Source: Cryptomeria japonica (lineage: Eukaryota > Streptophyta > Pinopsida > Cupressales > Cupressaceae). From it: 64,000 nt of DNA. The position numbers and the translations under genes are program-made. The notes beneath the pieces were generated by a model. It ran no database searches and was not told the DNA's origin. It was given only the letters and a program-made list of their open reading frames with translations. Below, piece by piece: positions 55,056 through 64,000 of this stretch (positions are counted from its first letter, which is position 1; the number at the start of each line of letters is the position of its first letter). The DNA lies in NCBI RefSeq assembly GCF_030272615.1, contig NC_081413.1, forward strand, positions 99,728,239-99,792,238. Reading direction: 5' to 3'.

Positions 55056-56096
55056 TCATAGTGACATGCCTGTCTTCAGTTTGATGGTGCAGGTTCCAAT
55101 TCCTCTGACTAGATGTGAAGAATCATCTCCGATGGTTACTTCCTCATCATCTTTCTCTATCATGGAGTCTAGTATTTCTCTAAAGCTGGTGATGTGTCTG
55201 GATGAACCACTGTCGATCACCCATGAGTTAGATTTGTTTGAAGTATGGCTTGTAAGTGCTAAGTAGAGGACATAGTTCTTGGAGTCATTTTCTTTTCTAG
55301 ATTTCCTCACTTTTGCAAATGTGGCTTGCTTCCCTTTCTCCGGACAGTTTGCAACATAGTGTCCGAATTTGTCACACCTATAACATTGAACATGTGATAG
55401 GTCTTTCTTAGAAGTGTTCTTGCCTTGTTTAGCTTTTCTTTTCCTGAATTGCTTCTTTTTGTACTTCTTATTGATGTTTGTATTTAGGACTTGCAAGTTT
55501 TCATCTATATTCTTCTGTTTTATTCCTACCTTGTTCAATCGGGATTCTTCTTGTAGACAGTCATCTCTTAGTCTTTCAAACTTAGGATATTTGGAGCTTG
55601 CACTGATGCCTTGGACGAATGTGCTCCATCCACTAGGCAACCCATCTAAAGCAATGAGTGTTAGTTCTTTGCCTCGGATCTCGTAGTCCAGAGTTGCAAG
55701 TTCATCTTTTAGAACTGATATCCGCATGAAGTAGGCATTGATTGTCTCCCCTTTGTTCATGGTGATATGATTTATTTCTCGTTTTAGTGCTAGAGTACGA
55801 CTTGCATTTGATATCTCAAATGTCCTTTCAAGTGCCTTGAACATTTTATAAGCCGTCTCCTGCTTTCTAATGATGGGCATTATATTATTTCTTACCCCAT
55901 GCACTATTATTTTAATAGCCTTATCGTTTCCCTCGATCCATGTGGATTTCTCGGTTTCATCTTCTGGTTGTGCACTTTGAGTTTGGACATATGAATCAAC
56001 TTTGTTTTCTCTTAAAATCATTTTGATTCTAAACTTCCAAGCTGAAAAATCTTCGCTACCTCCGAGTCTATCTTCGAATCTAATAGCGTTGGCCAT
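55056..56096 (-). pseudogene. Young copia gag and start of protease
   Basis: Starts with ATG at 56096, 90 bp inside the LTR. UBN2 capsid region with RFEDRLGGSEDFSAWKFRIK and INAYFMRISVLKDELATLDY, a knuckle CYRCDKFGHYVANC near residue 240 preceded by a Lys-rich stretch, then the protease: WVIDSGSSRHITS with catalytic DSG. The frame is stopped by TGA at 55056-55058, inside the protease. Gag forms the particle and the protease processes the polyprotein. Confidence 0.94.
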
Positions 56097-56171
56097 TATG
56101 GAAATGTGATGTAGTTTGTAACTTAGTCCTTGAATTTTATCAAAATTGAATAGCCTTAGGTTCGATTACCT

Positions 56172-56184
56172 TGGCTCTGATACC
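56172..56184 (-). promoter_or_regulatory. Young copia primer-binding site
   Basis: Minus-strand TGGTATCAGAGCC, one base from the LTR edge at 56186; initiator-methionine type. Confidence 0.9.
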
Positions 56185-56185
56185 A

Positions 56186-56856
56186 TGTAAAGTTATTTCA
56201 ATTTTAATTAAAGAACAAGTTATGAACTATGAATGCTATATATGGATATGAGGAATTATGTCAATGTCTAATAAATCTGATTTTTATCTGCAGGTCTGAA
56301 GGAGAGAGATCATTTAATATTTTCTATGTCTTCTCCAAATGAATTCAATTGGCATATATATTATTTAGGTAACCAGTCAATTGGTGTATTGACTGGTCAT
56401 GCCTTTTAGGCATGACCGATCAATGCACCCATTGATCGGTGCCTTTACAATTATACCATTAACACAATGCTGATTATCGGTTCAAAAACCCCCGATAGCA
56501 TATTGTAATATCATAATATAATGACTGATCAATTTAATGAATTGGTTCATACAAACACCGATGATTGAAAGTGCACAATGAATATAATCCAACCGGTGCA
56601 TTTGTTAACCAATGTTAATGCCAAATGAAGCGGTGTGTTCATTAAACCCGATAACAAATATGCTCGATATAATTAAGCCCGATAACAGATGTGAATTGGT
56701 GCCAATGTTTATGCATCCGATGGCAAGTATGTATCGGCTAATTTAACCCGATAACTTATAGCATTTAATATAAGTCAGACATGAAGCATGTAGATAAATA
56801 ACAGAACAAGGAAGGTTAGGAAGATCTTATCTTGCATAAGCTACCATGCATTAACA
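56186..56856 (-). repeat. 5' LTR of the young copia element
   Basis: 671 bp. A TATATAT tract near 56356-56365 on the minus strand may be the TATA box. It contains two overlapping hairpins: 56395-56417 (GGTCATGCC/GGCATGACC) and 56415-56440 (ACCGATCAATG/CATTGATCGGT), and several CCGATA words (56580-56760). Confidence 0.95.
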
Positions 56857-57413
56857 ATAAGGAAAAGGAGAGTGTATGCCCCATTCCAAAGCTCAAGCTC
56901 TACAACTTCTTGCTCGTTGAAACTTCAAATTTCTTGGTGTGTGGGAAATGTCAATTGGGGAGGTGGGGCTTTGTTGATGCCTTAGGATATGCATTTTAAC
57001 CTAGGAGACAATGTTGTCTTTGATGGCGTGAATTCTCTCCAAACAAGGTTGGTGCTGGAAAAAAGGTTGATTTCGTCTTGCTTGAAAAAGTCGCTGATGT
57101 ATGCACAGAGGAGAATGTGGATCTTTTGAAAGAAGAATTGTTCTTTGGAGGGGTGGACCAAACCTCTTGGGTGGATAAACTCAGCAAAAGAAGCAATGTT
57201 CCATCTAACTAATTTGCCTCCTCTTTGGTCAAGGTTTTTGGAGAAAGTATTGAGATTTCTTTGCTAAATTCATTCATGGATGAAACTACATTGGATATAT
57301 CTTCAACTCTTGTTGGTAAGTTCTATACCTTTAGACCTAATGTGGATCTTGTTTGACAATGGGCTTTTGATGTTTGGAAATTGAAGGGTAATGTTTTGAT
57401 TAGTGCTATGACG
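56857..57413 (+). pseudogene. DUF4283-like (LINE ORF1-type) fragment
   Basis: After the young copia TSD the plus strand reads, with stops and frame changes, KVGAGKKVDFVLLEKVADV, LVGKFYTFRPNVDLV and QWAFDVWKLKGNV, the pattern of the DUF4283 domain found in plant LINE ORF1 and related proteins. Where it meets the older copia gag is not clear. It is cut at 57414 by LTR D2. Confidence 0.55.
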
Positions 57414-58916
57414 TGTTGGTTGAAAGTTTTGTACACTTGGGGAAATATACAAAATTGTGGTTTCAACCACAACACACGAGTAAAAACTCTCCTAATTAAG
57501 GGAAGGCTCCCCCTATCTAACTACAACTTTGAAAATAAAATAGGATGGAACAACAATCTTTCTTTTTTTTTCAAGAAAGACAATATCCTTTTCTCTTCAT
57601 AGAAAAGGATAGCGATTGAATATGAACAGCAGTAACCACTTTCAAGTGAAATGAGAGAAAGGAAATGAAGTTTCCTGAAAGCGCAAAGACTTCCTTCACT
57701 TCCTTCGGGACGGAACAACAATATCAAGCTCAAAGACTTGATTATGTGAAGTTCTATCTACCCTTTGCTATACTAAATTTTACAATGAATAAAAGACAAC
57801 AGCTCAAAGACTAGAATAATCTATTCTTTCAACACAAAGACAAGAACTAATGCAAGCTCAAAGACTTGCTGCTATTTCTTATCAAACAATAATTTTTCCT
57901 CAAGAATAGATGGAAGCTCAAAGACTTGTTGCTCCTTCTAGAGATTTTCCTATTTTAATTAATCTTCTCTACTTGCAACTCAAAGACTTCAAATCAGATT
58001 AGACTAAACTCCTTTTAGAAATGCTTTGCATGGAAGAAATAAAAAGAGTCAAACTCAAACATGTAGCTCAATGACTGAAAACTTGAGTAATCCTTCTTTA
58101 TTATTCTTCAAAAACTTTCAATTCACATACATAAGCTCAAAGACTTCTTGCTGTAAATTTTGGCAGAGTTTTTGCTTGCTTTCCAAAAAGATAAAAATTA
58201 CAATAGACCCCTCAAGTATTTATAGAAGAGGAGCCTTGAGAAAAAGGTGGGAGGATCCTAACTAACTTGAGAGATTCTCTCAACCACCAAGACTTATTCA
58301 ATAACTAACTAAGATTTCAATAACTAACTAAGACTTATTCCAACTACAGTCCTAATTGAACACAACTTGTAGTTGCTTTACATGTAATTACAAAAGTGCA
58401 TGTAATAAGTTAACTTGCAATTACAAAGTTATTTTTTTTACATGTAACTTGTCAAAACAAAATTACAAATGCAAAGCTAAAACTATTCCATGTGTCTAAA
58501 GACAAGACTCTAACTGCATCATCCTTTGTCGGTGATGATCTTCGTGTCGCTTCAAGATGCTAGAAGTTGAAGTATTCTGGATTGGTAAAGACATCTTGAA
58601 GCGGAACGAGAACTTGCATCCTTATCTTCTTGCTTGGGGTAGTACTGACTTTTCAAGAGGGAAAGGGCGGCCTTCCTCTTTTTATGTCATGACCATCTTT
58701 GTCTTGAAAGCATTCTATGTTCTCAACCATGAATTTTTATTGTATCTCTTCTTTGTATCATCCTCCAATCTTGAAATCTGCTTGCAAAATAAGGCCCATG
58801 CCTTAATTCATTGATTTGGTAGGTCGTGTGTGCAAACGGAACTGACAAGGGAAGGGATAAGTTGATGCAAAAATGGGCTCACAAGTGAATTTCGGGTTTT
58901 GGAAGCTGCATTACAT
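57414..58916 (-). repeat. LTR D2, partial, opposite orientation to D1
   Basis: Starts TGTTGGTTGAAAGTTTTG after TGACG (possible TSD), and matches the reverse complement of D1 (28413-28274, then 20945 down to about 19606) without E1. It includes seven or eight AGCTCAAAGAC motifs (57700-58150) and the AAATACTTGAGG/TATAAATA-like promoter area near 58210. It stops near 58916, where it joins E-gene sequence at a GCATTAC-ATT-GCATTAC junction. The outer half of the LTR is missing. No gene is seen. Confidence 0.8.
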
Positions 58917-59466
58917 TGCATTACTTCTTTGTCTTCCTTCTCATAAGATGATTGGAGATATCTAACACTGTCCTGGGCTTGATCGCCTACTCTATAAACT
59001 TTACATTTCCTGATAAGATCCAAGGGTAACCTAGAATGCATCTTTCTTTTCACCTCTACATCATCCTGGACATTCATCTAGAAGTCCTCCACTTGAAACT
59101 CATGTTTGTACTTCTTCCCAACTGTCTCTTCCATATGGCCATGCGGATCAAAATTTTGTCTGAAGGCAAAGGACATGAATGAATACAGAGATAATTCCTT
59201 TTCTGCATCTTCTGCGGCTTGAGAATTAGGACACTTCAATTGAATTTCCCAGTAAAATAGGTATGGGAATACCGTTTCCATGCTTATGTCTTGATGCTTT
59301 AGCATAAGCTGCCAACTGTCTAGTTACTTACAACAATATTATTCTGTCTGTAGGATATCTTGGCAACATGTAGGGAGGTGAAGGACATCCATGGACCCTG
59401 ATGTAGGTGAATTTTGGAAATTGGATGAACCATGCACCATGTTTCTTCACGAGCTCTTGTGCCTCT
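58917..59466 (-). pseudogene. Fragment of the E-family gene, interrupted by E2
   Basis: Minus-strand peptide matches the middle of the E1 protein (around residues 330-510): FPKFTYIRVHG, SPPYMLPRYPTD, AEDAEKELSLYSF, QNFDPHGHMEETVGKKY, then a TAG at 59078 where E1 has Trp (EDFWMN), then KMHSRLPLDLIRKCKVYRV. It is cut at 59466 by E2 (flank CCTCT) and on the other side joins D2 in mid-gene. It differs more from E1 and E2 than they do from each other, so it is an older copy. Confidence 0.85.
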
Positions 59467-60512
59467 TGTTGACGTGTATTTTGTACACAATCAAACACAG
59501 AATAAAATACCTAAGGGTACCTTATCCTCTCTTGAATAAAGCCTCTGATTGCTGAAGATATTGCGAAAAAGGATCAATCAGGATGACTCCAAGGTTCTTC
59601 GATGTAGGGTCTCTACGCGTGGATAAGCACCAGTGATTGTTGTGAATGCTGTTTCATCAAGGGGGCCTTACGTTTCCGAATTGCAGGAACAGAATTTCCT
59701 AAAACTAACAAGTTCTCAAAAAGATCAAAAGGTGGAGTTTGCAAGAGATGGATTCTAATCTAATCCTAAGGATGACTCAATGTAGGCTAGACTTGGTAAG
59801 ATTCTACCAATTTTAGTATTGCCAAGGAATAACAACTCTACTGAAATTGATGCGATCTTCTACGGTGACTAATGATTTCTTCAATTCATCAAGAATCATA
59901 GACACTACCATGAAGGTACATATCAATAGTTCAATAATGATTGAAGGTTTAAGCAATCCAAATATCCCCAGTTGACCACACAAGGCGTCCTTACAATCAG
60001 TAAGAAGCTAGTGGTTTGGAACGTGAATCTCACCAAAGATCAAGCCCAACACTTAGTCCTTCAAACTTAAATACTACTTCGACTGAGAATGATTCAAGAA
60101 AGTAAACAACCATGAAGATAGCCACAAGAATTCCAATAAAACACCATAACTTCAATATTTTATTGATCTCAAAGCCAAAATAGACAACAATTGCTTGAAA
60201 TTCTCTCTTCAATGCTCAATCTTGCTACAAAATAACTTTCTGACTATCCAAAAGCTCTAATCTTCTAACTTCTAACTATCTGACTCTAACAAAATGAAAA
60301 GGAGTGAGGGTATATATAGCATCCTCAATTACAATGAACGGACCAGATCAAAAGAAGATCAATGGCCGAGATTTTGACACCTAAACCCTAATTAGGGTTT
60401 GTTACAAAAAGTCCCCTTTTTTTATTGAACAATATTAAATGCATAGCCAAATATTTTATTGGCACAAAAATCTAGGAAACATAGACCAATGATAATTAAG
60501 GTGCCACATCAT

Positions 60513-63500
60513 CTACAACAACCTCTCTTCTAGAACCTTATTCCCTTTCCAATGCTCTTTCTTAGCATATGCAATGAATCTATACACAATTCCTTCAATC
60601 TCAGCAATAGGAATCTCGGGAAGATTTCTCATTCGTTCCTCCAAGTGGATAACCTGATCAAAGGCCTTGAGAAGAGCCGCATCCCATCCAGGTTTGAGTT
60701 CTTTGATTTTCTCAATCAGGAGCATAGTAGCGAACATTTGATCCCTTTGCTCATCTATGATAACATTCTCATCTTTGCAAAAGATGACCTTGACCTTTTC
60801 TTCCAACTCTTGAAGATCCACATCTGTCTGAACTTCAATCCTCCTGCCAAGAATAGTACATATCACCTCAAACACCTTGTCCTGAATTGGATGGATGACT
60901 TCTTCAACTTGATTGCATTTGGTGCTGATGTCTTCGAAAAGAACTTCCTTCATCTGGAGTAGAGTTGACCACTGGAGTAAATTATGAGCTCCTCCATCCA
61001 TTATCTTTTCTTGTGCTAGGATCTTCCTTGGTGTTTGCCTGATTACTTGTAGAACAGGAATGATAACATCTCTAGTGTGGGCAAAGGCGGCTACTGTTAT
61101 CATTAGGTTGTGGATGATCTCAAGGACCTGGATAGCTCGATGGATTGTCTGCATCATTCTTGTTGCAAATTCAACGACAACTGTGTGGGATTTGTCAATC
61201 CAAGAGCTCATAAGCTGAACCAAGCTCTTGACTCTTTCTACCTCACCAACTGATTCAAGGGGAAGTGCTTGTACAGGAGACACTGCTGGATCCTGACGTC
61301 CCAAAGGCTGATTGAGATGGCTAAAGTAGCCTCTCCAAGCACCTCTCTCTCTCTCAAGCTTTCTATTCTTTTCCATTTCTTCCTTAAGCTTGTCTTTAAG
61401 TACTTCAAATGAATCGGTTGCCTCATCCAGTGCCTGCTCAGCGGTGAGTGGACCAAGCTCAAATGTTTCTACATCATATTCTTCTGCAAGGATCTCACCT
61501 TCATACTTGTCCACTACTGATGTAGCTATCTGCAACTTCCTGGATCCTGTCTCATCTCTGATCATCTTGGTCATCTTAGTGGCCTTCTTTTTCTCCGTTC
61601 CTTCCTGAGAATTTCGTACAAGGCTTTCTAAGTCAATCACACTATCTTCATCCTTGATCACAATCACCCTTGTTAGTCTCTCCTTCAACCAATCTGGAAT
61701 GGCAGATCTTGTCTCTCTAACTTGTATCTCTTTAGGCAATGCTTCTTCTTCTCGGAGAGGAGATGTCACTTCATCATCATTCTTGTCTTCATGTAGCTCA
61801 TTGACTTGGGGAGATTGACTTGATGAACGTTGAGATGCCTGCCCTTCTTTGTGTTTATCATTCTGTACCATTGATTCCATAGATTCCTCGACTTCAGGTA
61901 CCCTCTTCTCTTGTCCTACAACTTGACTCGTCCTTTTTTCATGTCGAGAAGATGTACCGGATGAGCGATCTCGATTGGCCTCTTGCTTCTTCTTGGAGGG
62001 TTCCCTTTTCTCAGGTCTTTCTTTCCTCCTCGCGCCTCTAGGATGAGGATTGCCTTCACTTGCACTTCTGGGATGAGGATTGCCTTCACTTGCGCTTCTA
62101 GGATGAGGATTGCCTTCACTTGCGCTTGCTCCTCCTTCTCCTGGCCTTTCCTCCAAAGTAAAAGTCATTGGTATGTTCTGTTCTCTCAACTTTTGATGTT
62201 GTACATCTACCCATCTGCGAGTACATGACAAAACTGGAGCCATCAAAGCTTTTAAGTCCAAAACCTCAGGCTCGTTCCAATCTATCCTCACTGCTTTGTC
62301 TTCTCGGTCATAAGATGATTGGAGATGTCTGCCACTGTCCTGAGCTTGATCGGCCACTCTGTAAACTTTGCATCTCCTGATGAAATCTAAAGGCAATCTG
62401 GAATGCATCTTTCTTTTTACTTCTAGATCACTTGAGAGATTCATCCAAAAGTCCTCTACCTGAAATTCATGCCTGTACTTTCTACCAACTATCTCTTCTA
62501 TATACCCATAAGGATCAAAATTCTCCCTCAAGGCAAAGAATGAAAATGAATATAAGGCCAACTCCCTTTCTGCATCATCCAAGGCTAGAGCATTAGGACA
62601 TACCTCAACTGAATTCCCTAGTATGATAGGCACAGGAATCCAATTTCCATGCCTGTGTCTGAATGCCTTCGCATAAGCCGCCAACTGCCTAGTCACCTCA
62701 AGTAGTACTATCCTGTTTGTCGGATATCTCGCCAACATATAGGGAGGTGAAGGACACCCATGAACTCTGATATATGTAAACTTTTGGAATTGGATGAACC
62801 AAGCACCATACCTCTTTACAAGCTCTTGTGCATCTTGAGATAGCCGATTGTGAATCCCGCCTTGCAATATCCTGGTGATGTTCATCGTGAAGGTATCATT
62901 GACTAACTTGTAGTCACTTCCAGGTGGATGATGCAAATGAACATAAGAGTCACAAACTCTGACTTCCCCGGGTCCTCTTCCGATCACTCCTCTGTGAGGT
63001 AGTCCTGCATATTCGAAACTCCTGATCAAGGCATATATGATGTACGAGCTCATGTGGAATGACTTGGTAGGCTTTAGTCTCCTTAACTGCACGTCCAAGC
63101 AATGGCTAATATTTCTAGCCCAATGAATTGTTCCTTTTCCTTGAACTATTACTTGGATGAAGTAGAACATCCACTTCTCAAAATAGAAGGCTTGAGGAGC
63201 CCCTGTAACTCGATTGAGTAAAGTTATCAAATCTCTGTATTCCTCCTGAAAGTCGATCCTATGTGGTGTGTTGGGAATCTTGCTCAGGCGAGGACGACTT
63301 TTGAGTAACCAATTCTTATTGATGATGTTTAAGCAAGAGTCTGGATCATCTTCATACATGGACCTGGCTCCTTCTAGGCTCTTGTAAATCATATCTTTAT
63401 GCTCTAGAAGATGGAGAGCCTCACTTATAGCCTCCTCTGAAAGGTAAGCCAAAGTGTTCCCTTCCTTGGACACGATTGATCTTGATTGTGGGTCATAATG

Positions 63501-63772
63501 GCGAGCACACTCGATCATCAGCTCATGGCACTGGACCGTTGGAGGGAAACCGACCGCCTTGATGATGCCACTTTCAATTATTCTCTTTGCGACAGGTGAT
63601 GGTTTTCCAATGTAAGGGCCTCTCGAAACTTCTTCACACTGAAGTTTCCCAAGTTGGTATCTACAATGTTGCTCCACTTTGACATGATCTTGGTCTCCAA
63701 TTCTTCATTCCTCTGATCTTCCTTCATGAGAGCTGGATGACTAGTGGATGTTCCTGCCTTTGGGGTCGCCAT
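60513..63772 (-). pseudogene. E2 copy of the conserved E gene, one frameshift
   Basis: The ATG at 63772 matches the E1 start (AAGATGGCG). The frame is open for about 50 codons, then a one-base deletion near 63618 (E1 has AAGGGACCTCTC, E2 AAGGGCCTCTC) shifts it; the rest is open to 60513, over 1,000 codons. Against E1 most residues agree, and length differences in the variable region are multiples of three (for example an insert near TSQVVGQEKR, an extra Gly before SASEG, a short loss near EDEEDN). Three decapeptide repeats SEGNPHPRSA are kept. The frameshift may be recent. Function unknown, as for E1. Confidence 0.88.
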
Positions 63773-63780
63773 CTTGACAC

Positions 63781-63977
63781 CTACACAACATTTCATAATG
63801 AGCAATATATTTTACAACGTAGAAATATAGAGTAGAAAGGAAGATTTAAGCTTTTAATTAGGAAACTTCATGATAAATCTTTGAGTTATCATTTCCTAAT
63901 TAACTATGCAATTTCAAAAAAACTTGAAGTTCAAAATTCAAAATTTCAACATTGGGACAAGGATGATCACGCCATAC
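63781..63977 (-). other. Predicted 5'-UTR intron of the E2 gene
   Basis: Donor GAGGTATGG at 63977 and acceptor TTGTGTAG at 63781, placed as in E1, with an AT-rich interior of different length (197 versus 173 bp). Conserved ends with a drifting interior is what a real intron would show. Confidence 0.5.
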
Positions 63978-64000
63978 CTCCACTTGAGAATTAATTCTAA

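Larger units (their letters stand above)
50702..56856 (-). mobile_element. Full-length young copia element, TSD ATAAG
   Basis: Two 671-bp LTRs (50702-51372 and 56186-56856) start TGTAAAGTTA and end GCATTAACA, flanked by ATAAG at 50697-50701 and 56857-56861. The LTRs differ at about seven sites, all transitions, by hand count. Primer-binding site TGGTATCAGAGCC lies inside the right LTR, and an AAGAGGGAG polypurine tract just right of 51372, so the element reads on the minus strand. The polyprotein is one frame with three stops. It inserted into the older plus-strand copia gag. Confidence 0.96.
59467..64000 (-). mobile_element. E2: second E element, running off the right edge
   Basis: Left end TGTTGACGTG exactly as in E1, inserted in an older E-gene fragment. 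The tail, TATA near 60311, gene, start context and predicted intron follow in the same order as E1. The motif array and right end would lie past 64000. TSD, if CCTCT, cannot be checked here. Confidence 0.8.

Noticed and set aside
1-64000. Host genes, tRNA or rRNA genes
   Set aside because: No tRNA cloverleaf, rRNA or recognisable non-transposon domain was seen on reading both strands by eye.

Overview
This window reads as a stretch of a very large, repeat-packed plant nuclear genome, most likely a gymnosperm (inferred from long LTRs, chromoviral Ty3/gypsy and Ty1/copia lineages and dense nesting; no host marker gene confirms it). I recognise no ordinary host gene. Nearly everything can be resolved as transposable elements inserted into one another, and many insertions are proven by target-site duplications (TSDs) read by eye.

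Left block (1-10183): a chromoviral gypsy element on the minus strand (gypsy-1; gag remnant, primer-binding site, LTR 3267-10183). It is cut by a SIRE-like copia element (LTR 1292-2457; gag runs off the left edge) and by two solo LTRs (3512-4714, TSD AGAAC; 4828-8454, TSD TGAGA). Second block (10184-29199): a long LTR called C1 here, split by a full-length L1-type LINE (10452-16667, 16-bp TSD with one mismatch) and by solo LTR D1 (17777-28413, TSD CCATC). D1 is itself split by E1 (20946-28273, TSD CTGTC). Third block (29200-39422): a LINE fragment, then a second copy of the gypsy family (gypsy-2) whose 5' half is inverted relative to its integrase and 3' LTR. Fourth block (39423-47798): degraded retroelement debris, a second C-type LTR with a 178-bp triplication, and a 90-bp-arm foldback. 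Fifth block (47799-57413): a decayed plus-strand copia element split by a young minus-strand copia element (50702-56856, 671-bp LTRs with about 1% difference, TSD ATAAG). Right end (57414-64000): a partial D-type LTR (D2), a fragment of the E-type gene, and inside that fragment a second E element (E2) that runs off the right edge.

The most unusual item is the E family. E1 has TG...CA ends and a 5-bp TSD like an LTR, but no repeated ends, so it behaves like a single 7.3-kb LTR or an unclassified element. It carries an intact 1077-codon gene of unknown function with its own TATA box, a predicted 5'-UTR intron with splice sites conserved in E2, and upstream an array of twelve near-palindromic 31-bp motifs spaced mostly 163-176 bp apart. 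E2 has the same gene with one frameshift but several in-frame indels, and a third older fragment lies where E2 inserted. This suggests a mobile unit that carries and long conserved a coding gene with no recognisable polymerase.

Functional summary: no LTR element in the window has a complete intact set of gag, protease, RT, RNase H and integrase. The E1 gene is the only long intact open frame.
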